Position numbers and translations under genes: made by a program. From contig OX344750.2 in the NCBI GenBank assembly GCA_947034885.2, forward strand, positions 372,001-436,000: a stretch of 64,000 nucleotides of DNA. The letters run 5' to 3'. Of the stretch, positions 1-11,202 are shown piece by piece; within the stretch, counting starts at the first letter, position 1, and every line of letters begins with the position of its first letter. This DNA comes from Thuidium tamariscinum. Its lineage: Eukaryota; Streptophyta; Bryopsida; Hypnales; Thuidiaceae. The notes beneath the pieces are model-generated. The model was not told where the DNA came from. It saw only the letters and a program-made list of their open reading frames with translations, and did no database searches.

Positions 1-2019
1 TAAATAATCACTACAAGATAAAGGGGTATTTTAAGCGGGATTTTTAGTCAAAAAATGTATATTGAGAGGTCATGTATTTTAAGTAAAATTTGCTTAAGAT
101 CATGTGTTTAGGACATACCTTAAAGTACCTTACTCAAACACTAGTAGAAAAAACAGTGTCCGTTTTCGCAGGGAAATCAACTAGTTTATGTTAACTTCTA
201 CAGTTGATTGGGAGAGCTTGATTCGGACATTTCTAACATGTTTCTGTTGATTATTTGCACATATGAAGGTTCTTTGCATGTACTGCCACGTTGACAAGAC
301 ATAATTACTATGACGTGTCATTTACCATTGAGAATCTGCAATGGCCACTAAATTTTTGCAAAAGCACTTTTCATAGTACTTTAGGCAGAATTTATGGTTT
401 AGGATATTCCTTTGAAACTTTTGACTCTGACAAAGTAAAATTAGAGCTTCTCTTAATTTGGTAAGGACATGTGTCATTTTTTAGCTTTTGCTTCTATTCC
501 AGTAGATACACAGTAGCTTATATATGTGCCACTTTCTCATTCCTTTGTTATTTTTGGGTCATGACAAGTTTCCTTGAAATTGTGGCCTTAATTCTGAGGT
601 GTTAGATTCATATATTTTTTGAAAAATGAACCAAAGCACTTTAACAACACATTCAATCATCACCTATTTAAGAAATGAAAAACATGAACATTGCAAAATT
701 TCAAATTTAATCAAAACACTAAACAAACAACATAACAATAATAATCGCTTATATATATTCTGGTTGTAGCTAAATGCACTCAAAACTTATGAGGATTTCA
801 CAACTCATCCAAGAAGGCTCAGAATGGATTGATCAATACACGGCATAGCCTTTGCTTATACATTCTATTCCTTAAATCTTCTTCTTCAAATCTTCTTTTA
901 ATTGTGACTTCTAATCACTACCACCTCACTTCAATCCAAATCTGCATAACACACCCTACAAAACAACCCCTTTTTGGAATTAACAAGAAATATAAAACCA
1001 ATATTTGCATGCTACTGAACTAAACAAGATTCACATGGATGACCTACACATGTGTCGACATCCTTCTACTCCAATCTTCTAAGACATCAAATACCTCCTG
1101 CAGATCTGCAAGATAGTACAACATGAAGTCAGTAAATGTAAGAGATTCATGTTCTGAGATGTATTTCCCAATCATGATGTCACTAAAGCTCATATTAAAC
1201 GATTCTACTATAGATAATTTAAACTACCATAAAGATTTTGAAAATGAAAAATCATTTATTGCACCTCCTGAACTTCTTAAGAAACAACTAGCACAAGAAT
1301 AACATGTTCCCATGCATTCCAATGCTACATAATCCTCTATGGCTGAAACAAGATTCTTACAACTCGATGAATTCATTAAGATACTCATTTTTCAATCAGG
1401 ATAAAAAGGCATTACAAATACAAGCACTTGACATTTGTTTTCCTTTCAATCTCCTTCTCAATCTCGACTCAACGAATATGTACTCAAATTCATTGACATC
1501 TACCTCACATCACTAGTTTGTTCACAAACAACACACTATCTGATTTGACTTGGTACATATACATGCAATGCATGTTCACTAAAGTTTGCAGTGATGGAGG
1601 ATTTCACCTTCTATGCTGACCAACCCTGCTGTGAACGTAATTGCTTACTACTACCGCTCAACACTGAATCCGCCTTCACAATGTCAACATCAACTTCCTA
1701 GAGACTGTTACTATCACCTACTTTCCTGATGCCCGACAATATTAACATTTGGCACTTTTAAAAAAAATAGAGTGACAACAACAATGAAATCAAATTTTGC
1801 CAAGCATGCTGATATGCACAATTCAAATACTTCAATTGACTACGGCTTAAGGTACTAATAATATATAGGAAGAAAATTTCAAAGGATTAATAAGCTCTTA
1901 ACAATTCTTTTGCCAATGTATTACAACCTTGATTACTAGAATGGGGAGAATTATACTACAAACAGTACATAACATATTCAACATGCATTTTTGAATAACA
2001 TTATGGGCAAACTTTTACC

Positions 2020-4494
2020 TCAATCTGAGCCTTGGCAACTTTCTTCTTCTTCCACGCTTATTTGTTTAGCACCTACTGACTCTCTAGCCGCATCAATAGA
2101 ATACCGACGGCTAGAACCTTCTTCTTGTATGCCGTCGCCCTTCAATCTAGCAGCAACTTCTGCTTGTAACTTCACAATTTGTGACTGCAATTCATGCAGA
2201 TAGTCTTCTTTACTAGGAGTGATTTCGGCCACATTGCCAACCGAAGTACTTCCATACAAAATTTGCTTCTGCGCTCCTTCATGTGGATGTGGATGGGATT
2301 TCGACAATTCGTTAGTTGGGGACGAAACTCCAACCTCTGTCATATTATTCTTCAATAACTTCCTCTCAGCTGCTTTACCTCCATATCCCTTATCCCTCTA
2401 CATTTCTGTAAAAACGTCATCATAATTCGGAGAAACACCCTTTTTTAATCGAAGCATTTCCCTGATGCCTTCCTCGCCTAGAGGACCGGTTCTTCCCAAA
2501 GTAATTCGGCACTTATTTGCATGCTTCATCCTCTCAGACTTTTCATCATGCGAAGGACATGATCTCGTCCTCTCCAATTGGCTCCACACTTCTTTATCGA
2601 ATCCTGATGGACGCCTTGATCCGACATCTATTTTCTTCTATAAAATATTTCGATACTGAGTTACAGCTCGTCCAACTAGTTGTCTGATATATATGGGGTC
2701 CACTGGTTGACTGTATTCAAAGTTCTGTCGCAATCGACGACGTAAGGTCGACATTTCGGTGGCTGGCTGTTCCTTGACATCCATTACCGAGGGATTCAGA
2801 CCTTGGGCTAACTTGTTCAAATCAGACTTCCATGCTGTAACTCCATCCCCATATGGTTTTCCAACGTTATTAACGTGTAGATAGTATGCCTTGAATCCTT
2901 GTTTTTCACGACTCCGCACATTTCGTTCCCGAAGCTTCTGTTTGTCGCGCCTTTCCTTTCGTAGAGCTGTCTCGGACTTCACCTCCACAACTCCTTCATT
3001 TGTGACGTCATTTGTAACAGCAGTTGGTAATCGCGAACAAGAGGAAGTTGAACCATTCGAAATTCTGCTTTGTCTTTGTTGTCGCAGATCCCTTGAACTA
3101 TGTGTTCCTGAATCTGAGAGGATTGCTTCTTGACGAAGGACAACTTGAGAATTTCTACCGTCATTACCACGATGTTCCAAACTGCGACCTTCACAAGTGG
3201 TGCCTTTCTCCTGTGAATAGTGGGAGTAATCGCTGCTAGACTACTTGCTCTCAGAGCTACCGCTATAACACCTATTACTTCCCTTGGTCATCTGATTTTG
3301 TACATTGGGTACTCCTAAGGAGACGCTGTTGCGTTCAACCCTCAAAGATTTTCCTATTTATTCACGGTGATGATAGTCCTCTTCCCCAGACGAATGGCTT
3401 CTACTGCGACGGTGTTCTCTATTCCTCGACATTCGTTCCATCCTCCCACACTGTAGATTGTAGACTCAAAATCAACCTCATCAACATCTTTGAATAAGTA
3501 TTATTTTCTCATAATACACACGCAAATTCATGGAATTCTAAAATCACATACATGCTTTCACTTTTATAAATTCCTTGCACACCAGAAAAGTGAAGTAGTC
3601 ATTTACCAAGCATAGGTGCTTTGAGGGACTCCAGTGATCGATGACTATCAAAACACAATAAGTCTACACATAACGTACTATGAAAATATTGGTGGGGGAT
3701 TGGAAGGTCACCTCTTCTCGTTCAACTGATCCAGATGAACTGTTGTTTGACCTCCTCTGTAGAAAATGTCCTTCATGTGCATGTTCAATTCGTTCTCTCA
3801 CTTCCTTTGTGTACTTAGTGGAATTTTTTTTGGGTAAATTCCTGCTTCTTGAGAGACTGTTGTCACGCCGTTCGACCCGGTCATTCGTAGGCTGAATTTC
3901 TTCATCCTCAGACCTACCTTCACTTCGAATTGGAACTCTGACATCTCTGCCTCGATTATTAAAACCAGACCTCCCAATGTCACGATCATTGCAAAGATCC
4001 AGCTGTGGTGGATTGTGCTTATACTTCTTCCCAATTCCTGCGTCACCTACAAGTTAATGGTCACATTGTTAGTGACAACATCATTTCCATAGAACACATA
4101 AGCTTATGCATACCTTAACGTTGCATCAGAAAGTTCAGGAACTTCTGCATTCAAAATCTTTAAGTGCAAAAGTCAAAAGCATGTTCCCTCTACTGCAACA
4201 TGTGCCATCGTGTTCAAGTATGAGAACATGGTCTGATTCCTGCCAACCCATATTTGCTTGGAACTGAGCTCTTACTAGACAACCAAAAAACAACATAATT
4301 GAGTTTGGAGTATATGGACTACGTTTCATTTATCTTCCTTGCATGATGTCTACAACATGAGTTTGTGTCCGCTTTGTCTTGTGCGTTCCCTTCCTCTTCT
4401 CTGGTTCAAACGACCTAGACAAATTTGGATCTGTGGGTCTCTTCTTAGAACTCCATCGCTCGAATGTTTCCTTGTTACGTCCCATGTTGCTCAT
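2020..4494 (-). pseudogene. broken CACTA accessory (TNPA/PF03004-like) gene
   Basis: Minus-strand gene relic. A first exon probably opens at 4494 (MSNMGRNKETFERW), but its donor is not resolved. A second exon runs 4046 to 3712 and ends in phase 0. A third runs 3450 to 2020 in one frame. The third exon begins with an arginine/serine-rich stretch (REHRRSRSHSSGEEDY). Its centre, with WSQLERTRSCPSHDEKSE and a later GPLGEEGIREMLRLKKG, recalls the plant transposase family PF03004, the accessory protein of many CACTA elements. A short coiled coil (LHELQSQIVKLQAEVAARL) lies near the end. The third exon is interrupted by stops TAA at 3358-3360 and TAG at 3241-3243, 2638-2640 and 2398-2400, all in the same frame. 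That frame agreement argues that this was one protein. Family assignment rests on remembered motifs. Confidence 0.5.
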
Positions 4495-4804
4495 GACCGT
4501 AAAGAATGCGCTTGACGCAAAATCCTTCTACAACCTACACACCTTATAGAAAAATTATTTCCACAACATATAACATACAGTCTTCAGGTTAGGAGCCCAG
4601 TGAATAATACTACTTACACATCCTATGCTGAAGGTGAAAGGTACCTACCCCGACCTTATAAAATGATGAGCACAAAATTGAATCTGAAGCTAAGATAAAT
4701 ATGTGCACATAAAACCTAAGGAATCCTCAAATGTTCACACTCACTAAGCCTCAAATCTCAAGAAATAATCATTTCCAAGTCAAACATTATATAGAAAACA
4801 CATA

Positions 4805-4870
4805 GGGTACAGCACCCTATTAGTGCGCAAGCACCTATTATTGCGCACTTGGAGCCCTATTATTACGCAC
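4805..4870 (+). repeat. left terminal repeat and subterminal GCGCA motifs
   Basis: Left inverted end of the pogo-like element. Three closely spaced copies of a motif around TATTATTGCGCACTT follow the terminal GGGTA. Open reading frames drawn across this stretch on the minus strand have no family features and are treated as chance. Confidence 0.7.
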
Positions 4871-5582
4871 TTGAAACCCTAACCCTTGATTTCTAGGTGA
4901 GGTGAGGGTTGCCCCGTCGTTGCAGGAAGAGCTTACTCCCGCCCCGCGTGCTTCTGCACGCTCTTCGTAGCCATGGACAGGAGTGGCTTCTTGCAGCATC
5001 AGGTCGAACGTGGTGGGATGCAATTGCTCGTAGTGGGCGTCGATATGTCCCACTGATTCTCTCTCCCCGTGAGAAAACTCGTGCATCGACATAATGCTTG
5101 CCATCGAAATCTCGTTTGGTGGAATTCGAGTCTCCTTGGATCGGAGCTTTGTTTGAATTGGTCTGGTGCAGAAAAAACTCTCTGTATGAAGGAGAATGCA
5201 GTGGATTGCTAATGCAGACACTATGATTGGGATTGGTGAAGAGCCTGCTAGAATTGAATGGGAGCTTTGTGTGAAAGAGAAACTCTCTCCAGGAGGCCAC
5301 GGTTGAGTGAGTTCTGTGCAGGAGATTCTTCTTTGTTTGGAATTGGTGAGTCTCAAACAGGAAGTTGTGCGTCGCGGGCATTAAAGCTTACCGTAAATAG
5401 TTGCTGAATGTTTAGCTTCTTTGCTTGCCTGCCACGTGCTTTTCATCTGGAATCATAAATTGTTGCGTGGCCAAAAATTATTAGTCTGTTGTCAAGCGTA
5501 ATACACTGCCTCAACGTTGGAATTCCGTCTCCCTCTTCGTTTTCTAGGGCACCAATGATCGAGGTCTTTCAGTTTCCTTTTC

Positions 5583-6158
5583 CGACTCTCATTTTCAAAT
5601 TTTTGATCTGCAGGAAAGAAAATGTGGACAAATGATTGAGGAACGGCAACTGATTTGCAGTTTCTTACGTTCTCGCTACGCTGGAATCATTACTTAGGGT
5701 TTGAATATCGACGGTGAAACACAGCGCAACTTTGTTGTTCGGATGGCGTTTGGACTGCGGGCATTCCTATCTGGAGTTAATGGTGTGACCGAGCCTTAGT
5801 TTTACTAGGTAAGAGCCGTCTCGCATTGTCCTAATTGAAGTCTAGGGTGGTCAGCATACCCTAAACTTTGTTTGGTTTTGTTTGTTTGCAGGTACTCACC
5901 TCCAGTTCAACAACTTTCTCTACTGGGGTTTGATATTGAGGAGGAGGACCTCGTTTCTTTCTACAACACACATCCAGACGTGAGCATTTTCCAACTTTCA
6001 CTTTCAATTTTTTGATCTACAGGAAAGAAAATGTGAACGAATGATTGAGGATCGACAACTGTTTTGCATTTTCTTGCGTTCTTGCTACGCTGGAGTCATT
6101 GCTTAGGGTTTGAGTATCGACAATGAACCACAGCGGGCAACTTTGCTGTTCGGATGGG
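5583..6158 (+). repeat. 165-bp direct duplication in the pogo element 5' region
   Basis: Segments at about 5583-5747 and 5992-6158 are near-copies, roughly 85 percent by eye. Both contain TTTTGATCT, GCAGGAAAGAAAATG or a close variant, then TTAGGGTTTGA, and both end near GTTCGGATGG. They lie upstream of the transposase start, in what is likely promoter, 5' UTR or 5'-intron sequence. No coding sense is evident, although each copy contains an acceptor-like CAG before GAAAG. Confidence 0.7.
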
Positions 6159-6985
6159 CACGCGTGTGCTGAATTGAATCCGGAGACGATCAGTGTTAGT
6201 TTTCTCACCTTCTTTGGCTTCTTGATGCATTTCCTGGCTGGTGTGAATGTTAGATTCCCTAATTTTCTTCCAAGTCGAAGAGATCGCTACCAACTCCAGA
6301 AGCAGAACTCTGTCAAGGAGAGCTCAATCATCGGTCATGGAGGACTCGGTTGTGCCGTTGTTACCCAAGGAGAGCTTGTCGTTTTTCAACCCTTTGACAG
6401 GATTGTGTGAAGCTCTCCCACCGTTGCTCCATCCCATAAATCCTGATCTTGATCAACACTCGATCGAACATTGGAGTACAAAATGCATTCGATTCTGTTT
6501 TGTTTCCATAGCCTTCTTCTCATATGCTTCGACAGTCTTTTGCATCACTTGCATATACATGACGTATAAAATTGTTTCAGTAGGATTTCTTGTTTGGTGT
6601 TATCTATGAATGAGCAGAACATGAGTACTAATGCCGGCTCACTTAACAAACTCTTTTGTTACGTTTTATTACAGGAGCACGCTCTGGATGTTGAAGCTAT
6701 TGAATGGGGCCATATCTAGCATTTGGAGCTCATATCAAATCTTAAGATAAAATTGAAGATTGTGAAGCTAGCTTACGTTTTGATCTCAATAAGCACCTCA
6801 ACGCAGCTTTGACGGAAGCAACGGATTTATATGTAGATTTCCAGGTACATGTTTTTGAAAAGATATCTTATGTTGATGGAATTCATGTTTCTTGCTTTGC
6901 CAATGTCTTTACAAAGATTACATTACTTGATTAATGAATTGTGTGCTAATGGTTTGTGTTCATGTATGTAATTGTGTAGTTCTAC

Positions 6986-9003
6986 ATGGCCTCAGAGATT
7001 CCAAAATGGGGTGCAACCCGTCCCCGCAACTCTCAACCTATCATCCCCAAGGCAAAACCTAACCGAGGCAAGGGAGAGAGGGCAAAATGGACCATAGAAG
7101 CCATGCAGTTGGCATTGGAAGACATCTCAGTGGGGAGAAAAAAACTGAGAGAGGCTGCCAGGTATTATTGCATTCCATAATCTTCTATAAGAGCATGGAA
7201 GAGTGGGAAGGTCTCCTCTAGAAAAAGTGGTCCACCCACTGTACTAACAACTGAGGAGGAAAATGCTGTAGTTGAGTGGTGTGAGGAAAGGCAAAGGGTG
7301 GCTCATTGTGTCTCCTTAACATTGCTGAGATGCAAAGTACAGCAGATTTGTGAGGGTAGGTCAACACCATTTACTAATGGAATTCCAGGAAAACATTGGT
7401 GGAAATCCTTCTGCAAAAGGCATCCTAAACTAGTATTGAGGAGGCCAGAGAGTTTAGATGTCCAAAGGGCTAGGAGCCTCTCTAAGGAGGCATGTGAGAG
7501 GTTTTATAAGTTTTTAGGAGAGACTTACTCTGCTGGAGGCTATCCACCATCTCGAATTTGGAATGTCGATGAAACAGGGTTGTCTGCTGCCCAAAAAAAT
7601 GGTAGTGTGAAGGTGATTGGAGTTAAAGGCTCAAGAAATGTGATGAGTACTACATCTGGAAACAGAAAGTGGATGACAGTTATGGTTTGCTCAAACACAT
7701 TGGGCTACTCTATACCTAGTCTTTACATTTTCACAGGAGTGAGGGTAAGAGAGGATTATGTGGGTGATTGTGAGCAGGGAGCAAAGATGGCAATGCAAGA
7801 AAACGGATGGATCATTGAAGAAATTTTTTTAGGATGGTTGGACCATTTTAGAAAGAGTGTTCCTGGAGGAGTCTCACAAGAGTTCAAACACTTGCTCCTA
7901 GTTGATGGACACAAGACTCACATGACCCTTGCTGTGGTTACAAAAGCTGCTTGTTTGGGAATTGACATTGCCCTCTTACCTCCCCATACTACTTATCGAC
8001 TCCAGCCACTAGATGTAGCTGTATTCAAGTCTTTCAAGACTAATTTCTTAGCTGTGAGGGACAGATTCATAGCTAGAAATCCATCATGGGCTAATGGTGA
8101 TTTCAGTAGGAAGTCCTTAGCAGCCTTAGCTTCTGAGGCACTACAACAGGCTTTAAGTGTTAGCAACATACAATCAGGTTTTCAAAAAACCGGCATCTAT
8201 CCCTTAAATCCTGAAGCTATGGTTTTGGAGTATAGCCCAAGTACTCTGTTTGAAGAACATGTTGATAATGATACTTGCTCTGACCATGATGAGGAAGATC
8301 CTTGTACAAGCTTCAATGAAGATTCAATGCCTGCATCAGCCATGATTGCTTCGATTGTGTATCCTTCAAGGTAATAGTCCAGACTTTCTTTATTGCAATT
8401 GATTAAGTCAATGCTTTTGCTACTAAAGGTTTAGTGGTTTACAATTGTTGAAATTAGACTAAGGATTTTTTTTTCCAGGGATGATCTACATTCTGTGGAG
8501 ATACTAGGATCAGACATTGAAAGACTTAATCCAGGAGTATTCTTAAATGATACTATCATAGATTTTTACATCAAGTACCTTCAAAGAGATGAAGCTTTTT
8601 CTTCAAAGGAGAAAGAAAGATTTCATTTCTTTAATAGTTTCTTCTACAAGAAAGTATCTGAAGTGTTGGTGAGTGAACAAGGAAATTTCTTGAGCTTGAG
8701 GAAGTGGACCAGAGGAACTAAAATGTTCACCAAGGAATACATATTTGTACCCATTCACAAAAGGTATGTGCTATTCTATTGTGGAATGTGTTATTTATTT
8801 GTTTATTCATGTGCAATTAGTCATTGAATTTAAAACAATTATTTTGTTGTAGTCTAGTAGTCTAGAATTCCAAACCTTGTTATATGCTCCTTGTCTCTTC
8901 AGAATTTGTGCAGGCAGCTTGTTGACTTCTTCTCAACTTGTGAGAAACTCCAGTGGGCAAACAGTAGATTGAATTATCAAGGTACTTTGCAACATCAAGG
9001 GAC

Positions 9004-9042
<39 letters not shown>

Positions 9043-10815
9043 TTACCATAATAATCTTTCATTCTTTTTTGAAGGCTGTAATTTGATTTCAAATGTTTGT
9101 TAATTTCAGCTTACATTGGAGTCTTGCCATAATTTGCTTTCTTATGTATGAACCGGATTGTGGGTCTACATGCAACTGGTGCATCCTTCATATGGATTCT
9201 ATGATTGATGGCCATGACAGTGAGGAGATATTTGGACTTCTAAAGAGGTAAAGACTTTTCCTTCTTCACATGGCATAAATCTACATTATGGCTTTTGGTT
9301 CATTGTTTGTTTGGATCATTTTTTAATGTTGGATTGTTTTGTTTGGTAGGTACTTAGTAGAAGAATGGAATTACAGCATTGTATCAAGAGAGTATGAAGA
9401 TGTGGATGGCATTGATACCACACAAGAAGTAACATTTGACAACATTCATCACAAAAGAGTCCAGGTATGTGAAGATTTGTTGAATTTTGCTACTTAGGGA
9501 AATGAACTCCATTGTAATTTGAATTGAGATTAGAAACAATACATTTTACTTAAGATTATCATTGCACCACTCTTCTCATCCATGTTTGATACTCTTTACT
9601 CTAATCTTTGCTAATAATGTTGTATTAATTGGTGATGCAGGTTCCATTGCAAGAAAATGGCTTTGATTGTGGAGTATTCATGCTTTACTATATCAAGAAA
9701 TTTGTTGAAGATGCACCAAAGATGATGAAGATTTGTGATCTAGAAACTGATTACTCTATACTTGGGTGCAATTGGTTTCAACCTTTTGAAGCATCACTCT
9801 TGAGAAACACCATTCAGCAAGAGCTTCAATTTCTATTTGATGTTGAAACACAAGCATGTATGTGTCTAGCTCTTAGGTTTTGAAATTTCTTGGTATTGTT
9901 TAAGTGATTGTTTTTATTCCATTGTTGATATATTTGCTTACTTTCAGCGTGGTGTGTGGTTTTCTCATCTACTAATTCTTGTTCTAATTCATTTGCTTGG
10001 CTGAAGTTAATGAAATTTCTTGATATTGAAGTTTGTAACTAAATGGCTAGTTTTATGAGGACTTAGATTTTGACTTACATAAGTTATTAAATTGCAGGGC
10101 AATCTCTAGAGGGCAGTGCTGGTCAAGGAATCTCAGAAATTGGAGAAGCTATGCCTTCCCATGTTGGATTGGTAAATTCAAATCTTGTTGTGAAGAAAGT
10201 ATGTGCATCTCATATGAAAGGTACGTGATTGTTTGTTTTCCATTGTTGATATATTTGCTTGTTTTCAATGTGTTGTGTCAATCTTGTTTCTCAATGCTTC
10301 TGTTTTGTACTAAAATGCAATTACCAGGACTGTTTATATTAAACTATTGTTTAGGTAATGAATGAATCACAAGATAGTTTGGAATATGAAGCTGAACTTT
10401 GGTTTTCTCATCAACTAATTGTTGGTCTAATAAATTTGCTTAGCTGATGTCATTGTCTTGTTATTTTACAGGACTGAAATCAGATGCTTTGTCAAAGATT
10501 CTAGATGTTCCACGGTACAAAGTACCACAGCGGGCACCTAACCTTGCACGTGAAATTGCTACCCGTGCTTGCATCACATCAGATGAATTTAGAGCTCTTG
10601 AGGAACAGAAGCAGCATGATGATGCTAAGAAGAAAAGGTTGGTGCAGGTGAGAAAGGAACAGAGAGAAGCATCTAAGAAGGCAAAAGCTTTAGTAGCTGC
10701 ATTGAAGAAAGGGAAAGTTGTGAAAAAGCAACAGAAGACATCATTTCCTGTCCAAGTTACATTGCAGGATGAGAAGAAGACAAAGAAGTCTTTTGTTAGT
10801 CCTTTGCTTAAATAA
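6986..10815 (+). CDS. pogo-like DDE transposase fused to a ULP2-type SUMO protease
   Basis: Seven exons fit GT-AG rules and phase: 6986-8370, 8479-8763, 9110-9247, 9350-9464, 9641-9857, 10098-10220, 10472-10815, about 868 codons. Residues 29-80 resemble a Psq-type helix-turn-helix (LREAARYYCIP, then an SGKV stretch). The DDE domain shows WNVDETG (D195), LLVDGHKTH (D307) and LQPLDV (D343), with 35 residues between the last two aspartates, then FQKTGIYPLNPEAM as in Tigger/jerky proteins. Residues 463-715 form a C48 cysteine protease: LNDTIIDFYIKYL, LHWSLAIICF (H559), ILHMDSM (D586) and LQENGFDCGVF (Q645, C651). All catalytic residues are present, and the sequence is closest to plant ULP2 and animal SENP6/7. 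The lysine-rich tail (ITSDEFRALEEQK) resembles the normal pogo C-terminus, so the protease sits inside the transposase. A TAA at 7178-7180 interrupts exon 1 in frame. An additional 5' exon ending near 6843 is possible. Confidence 0.85.
9003..9044 (+). repeat. (TTTA)n microsatellite
   Basis: About ten uninterrupted copies of TTTA inside the second intron of the transposase-protease gene. Confidence 0.95.
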
Positions 10816-11177
10816 AAATGAGCTATTTTGAAAACTTTGTTTCAGTGTTGGAGTGTGGATGACATTCTATTGTTGTGAAGTGATTGTTGTAGGTGAATTA
10901 CAGTTATTGTCATTCTCACTAGCAGGGTGAATTTGTGTGGAATTTTCAATTTCTAAGAGAATGTGCAAGAATAGGATGTAATGCGCAATGATAGGGTCTG
11001 GGGCAATTGGGATGCCCAAAATACACCCATATATAGTTTTCCAGTTTTTGGTGAAACAAAATTCCAAAATTGAATTTTGATAATTGAGATTTACAATAGA
11101 TTTAATTTTCTAGGTGGGTTTCAATTTATGGCTGCATCGGTGCCCTTCACCGTCAAATTTGCAACAGTGAACTTAAG

Positions 11178-11202
11178 TGCGCAATGATGGGGCTCTCTAC
11201 CC
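11178..11202 (-). repeat. right terminal repeat of the pogo-like element
   Basis: Reads GTGCGCAATGATGGGGCTC and then TCTACCC before the flanking TA, the inverted counterpart of the left end. Another inverted GCGCA motif lies about 200 bp further in, near 10980. Confidence 0.7.

Larger units (their letters stand above)
4805..11202 (+). mobile_element. pogo-like DNA transposon carrying a transposase-ULP2 fusion
   Basis: The element is 6,398 bp and is flanked on both sides by TA (4803-4804 and 11203-11204), as expected for the Tc1/mariner/pogo superfamily. The left end begins GGGTACAGCACCCTATTAG and the right end, read inward, begins GGGTAGAGAGCCCCATCAT; the first 25 or so bases agree at roughly three quarters of positions. 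A motif close to CCTATTATTGCGCACTT occurs three times in the first 75 bp (about 4814-4870) and in reverse orientation at about 10973-11003 and 11175-11196, which suggests clustered transposase-binding sites. It encloses one spliced gene (6986-10815). It appears to have inserted into the CACTA-derived sequence around it. Confidence 0.8.

Noticed and set aside
4838-5381. Two overlapping minus-strand open frames of 160-170 codons at the left end of the pogo-like element
   Set aside because: They run across the terminal repeats, have no family motifs and disagree in frame; no exon structure supports them.
8891-8985. Possible extra exon in the second intron of the transposase-protease gene
   Set aside because: Joining 8763 directly to 9110 restores the conserved HKSLHWSL sequence; the extra piece would interrupt the protease catalytic histidine motif.
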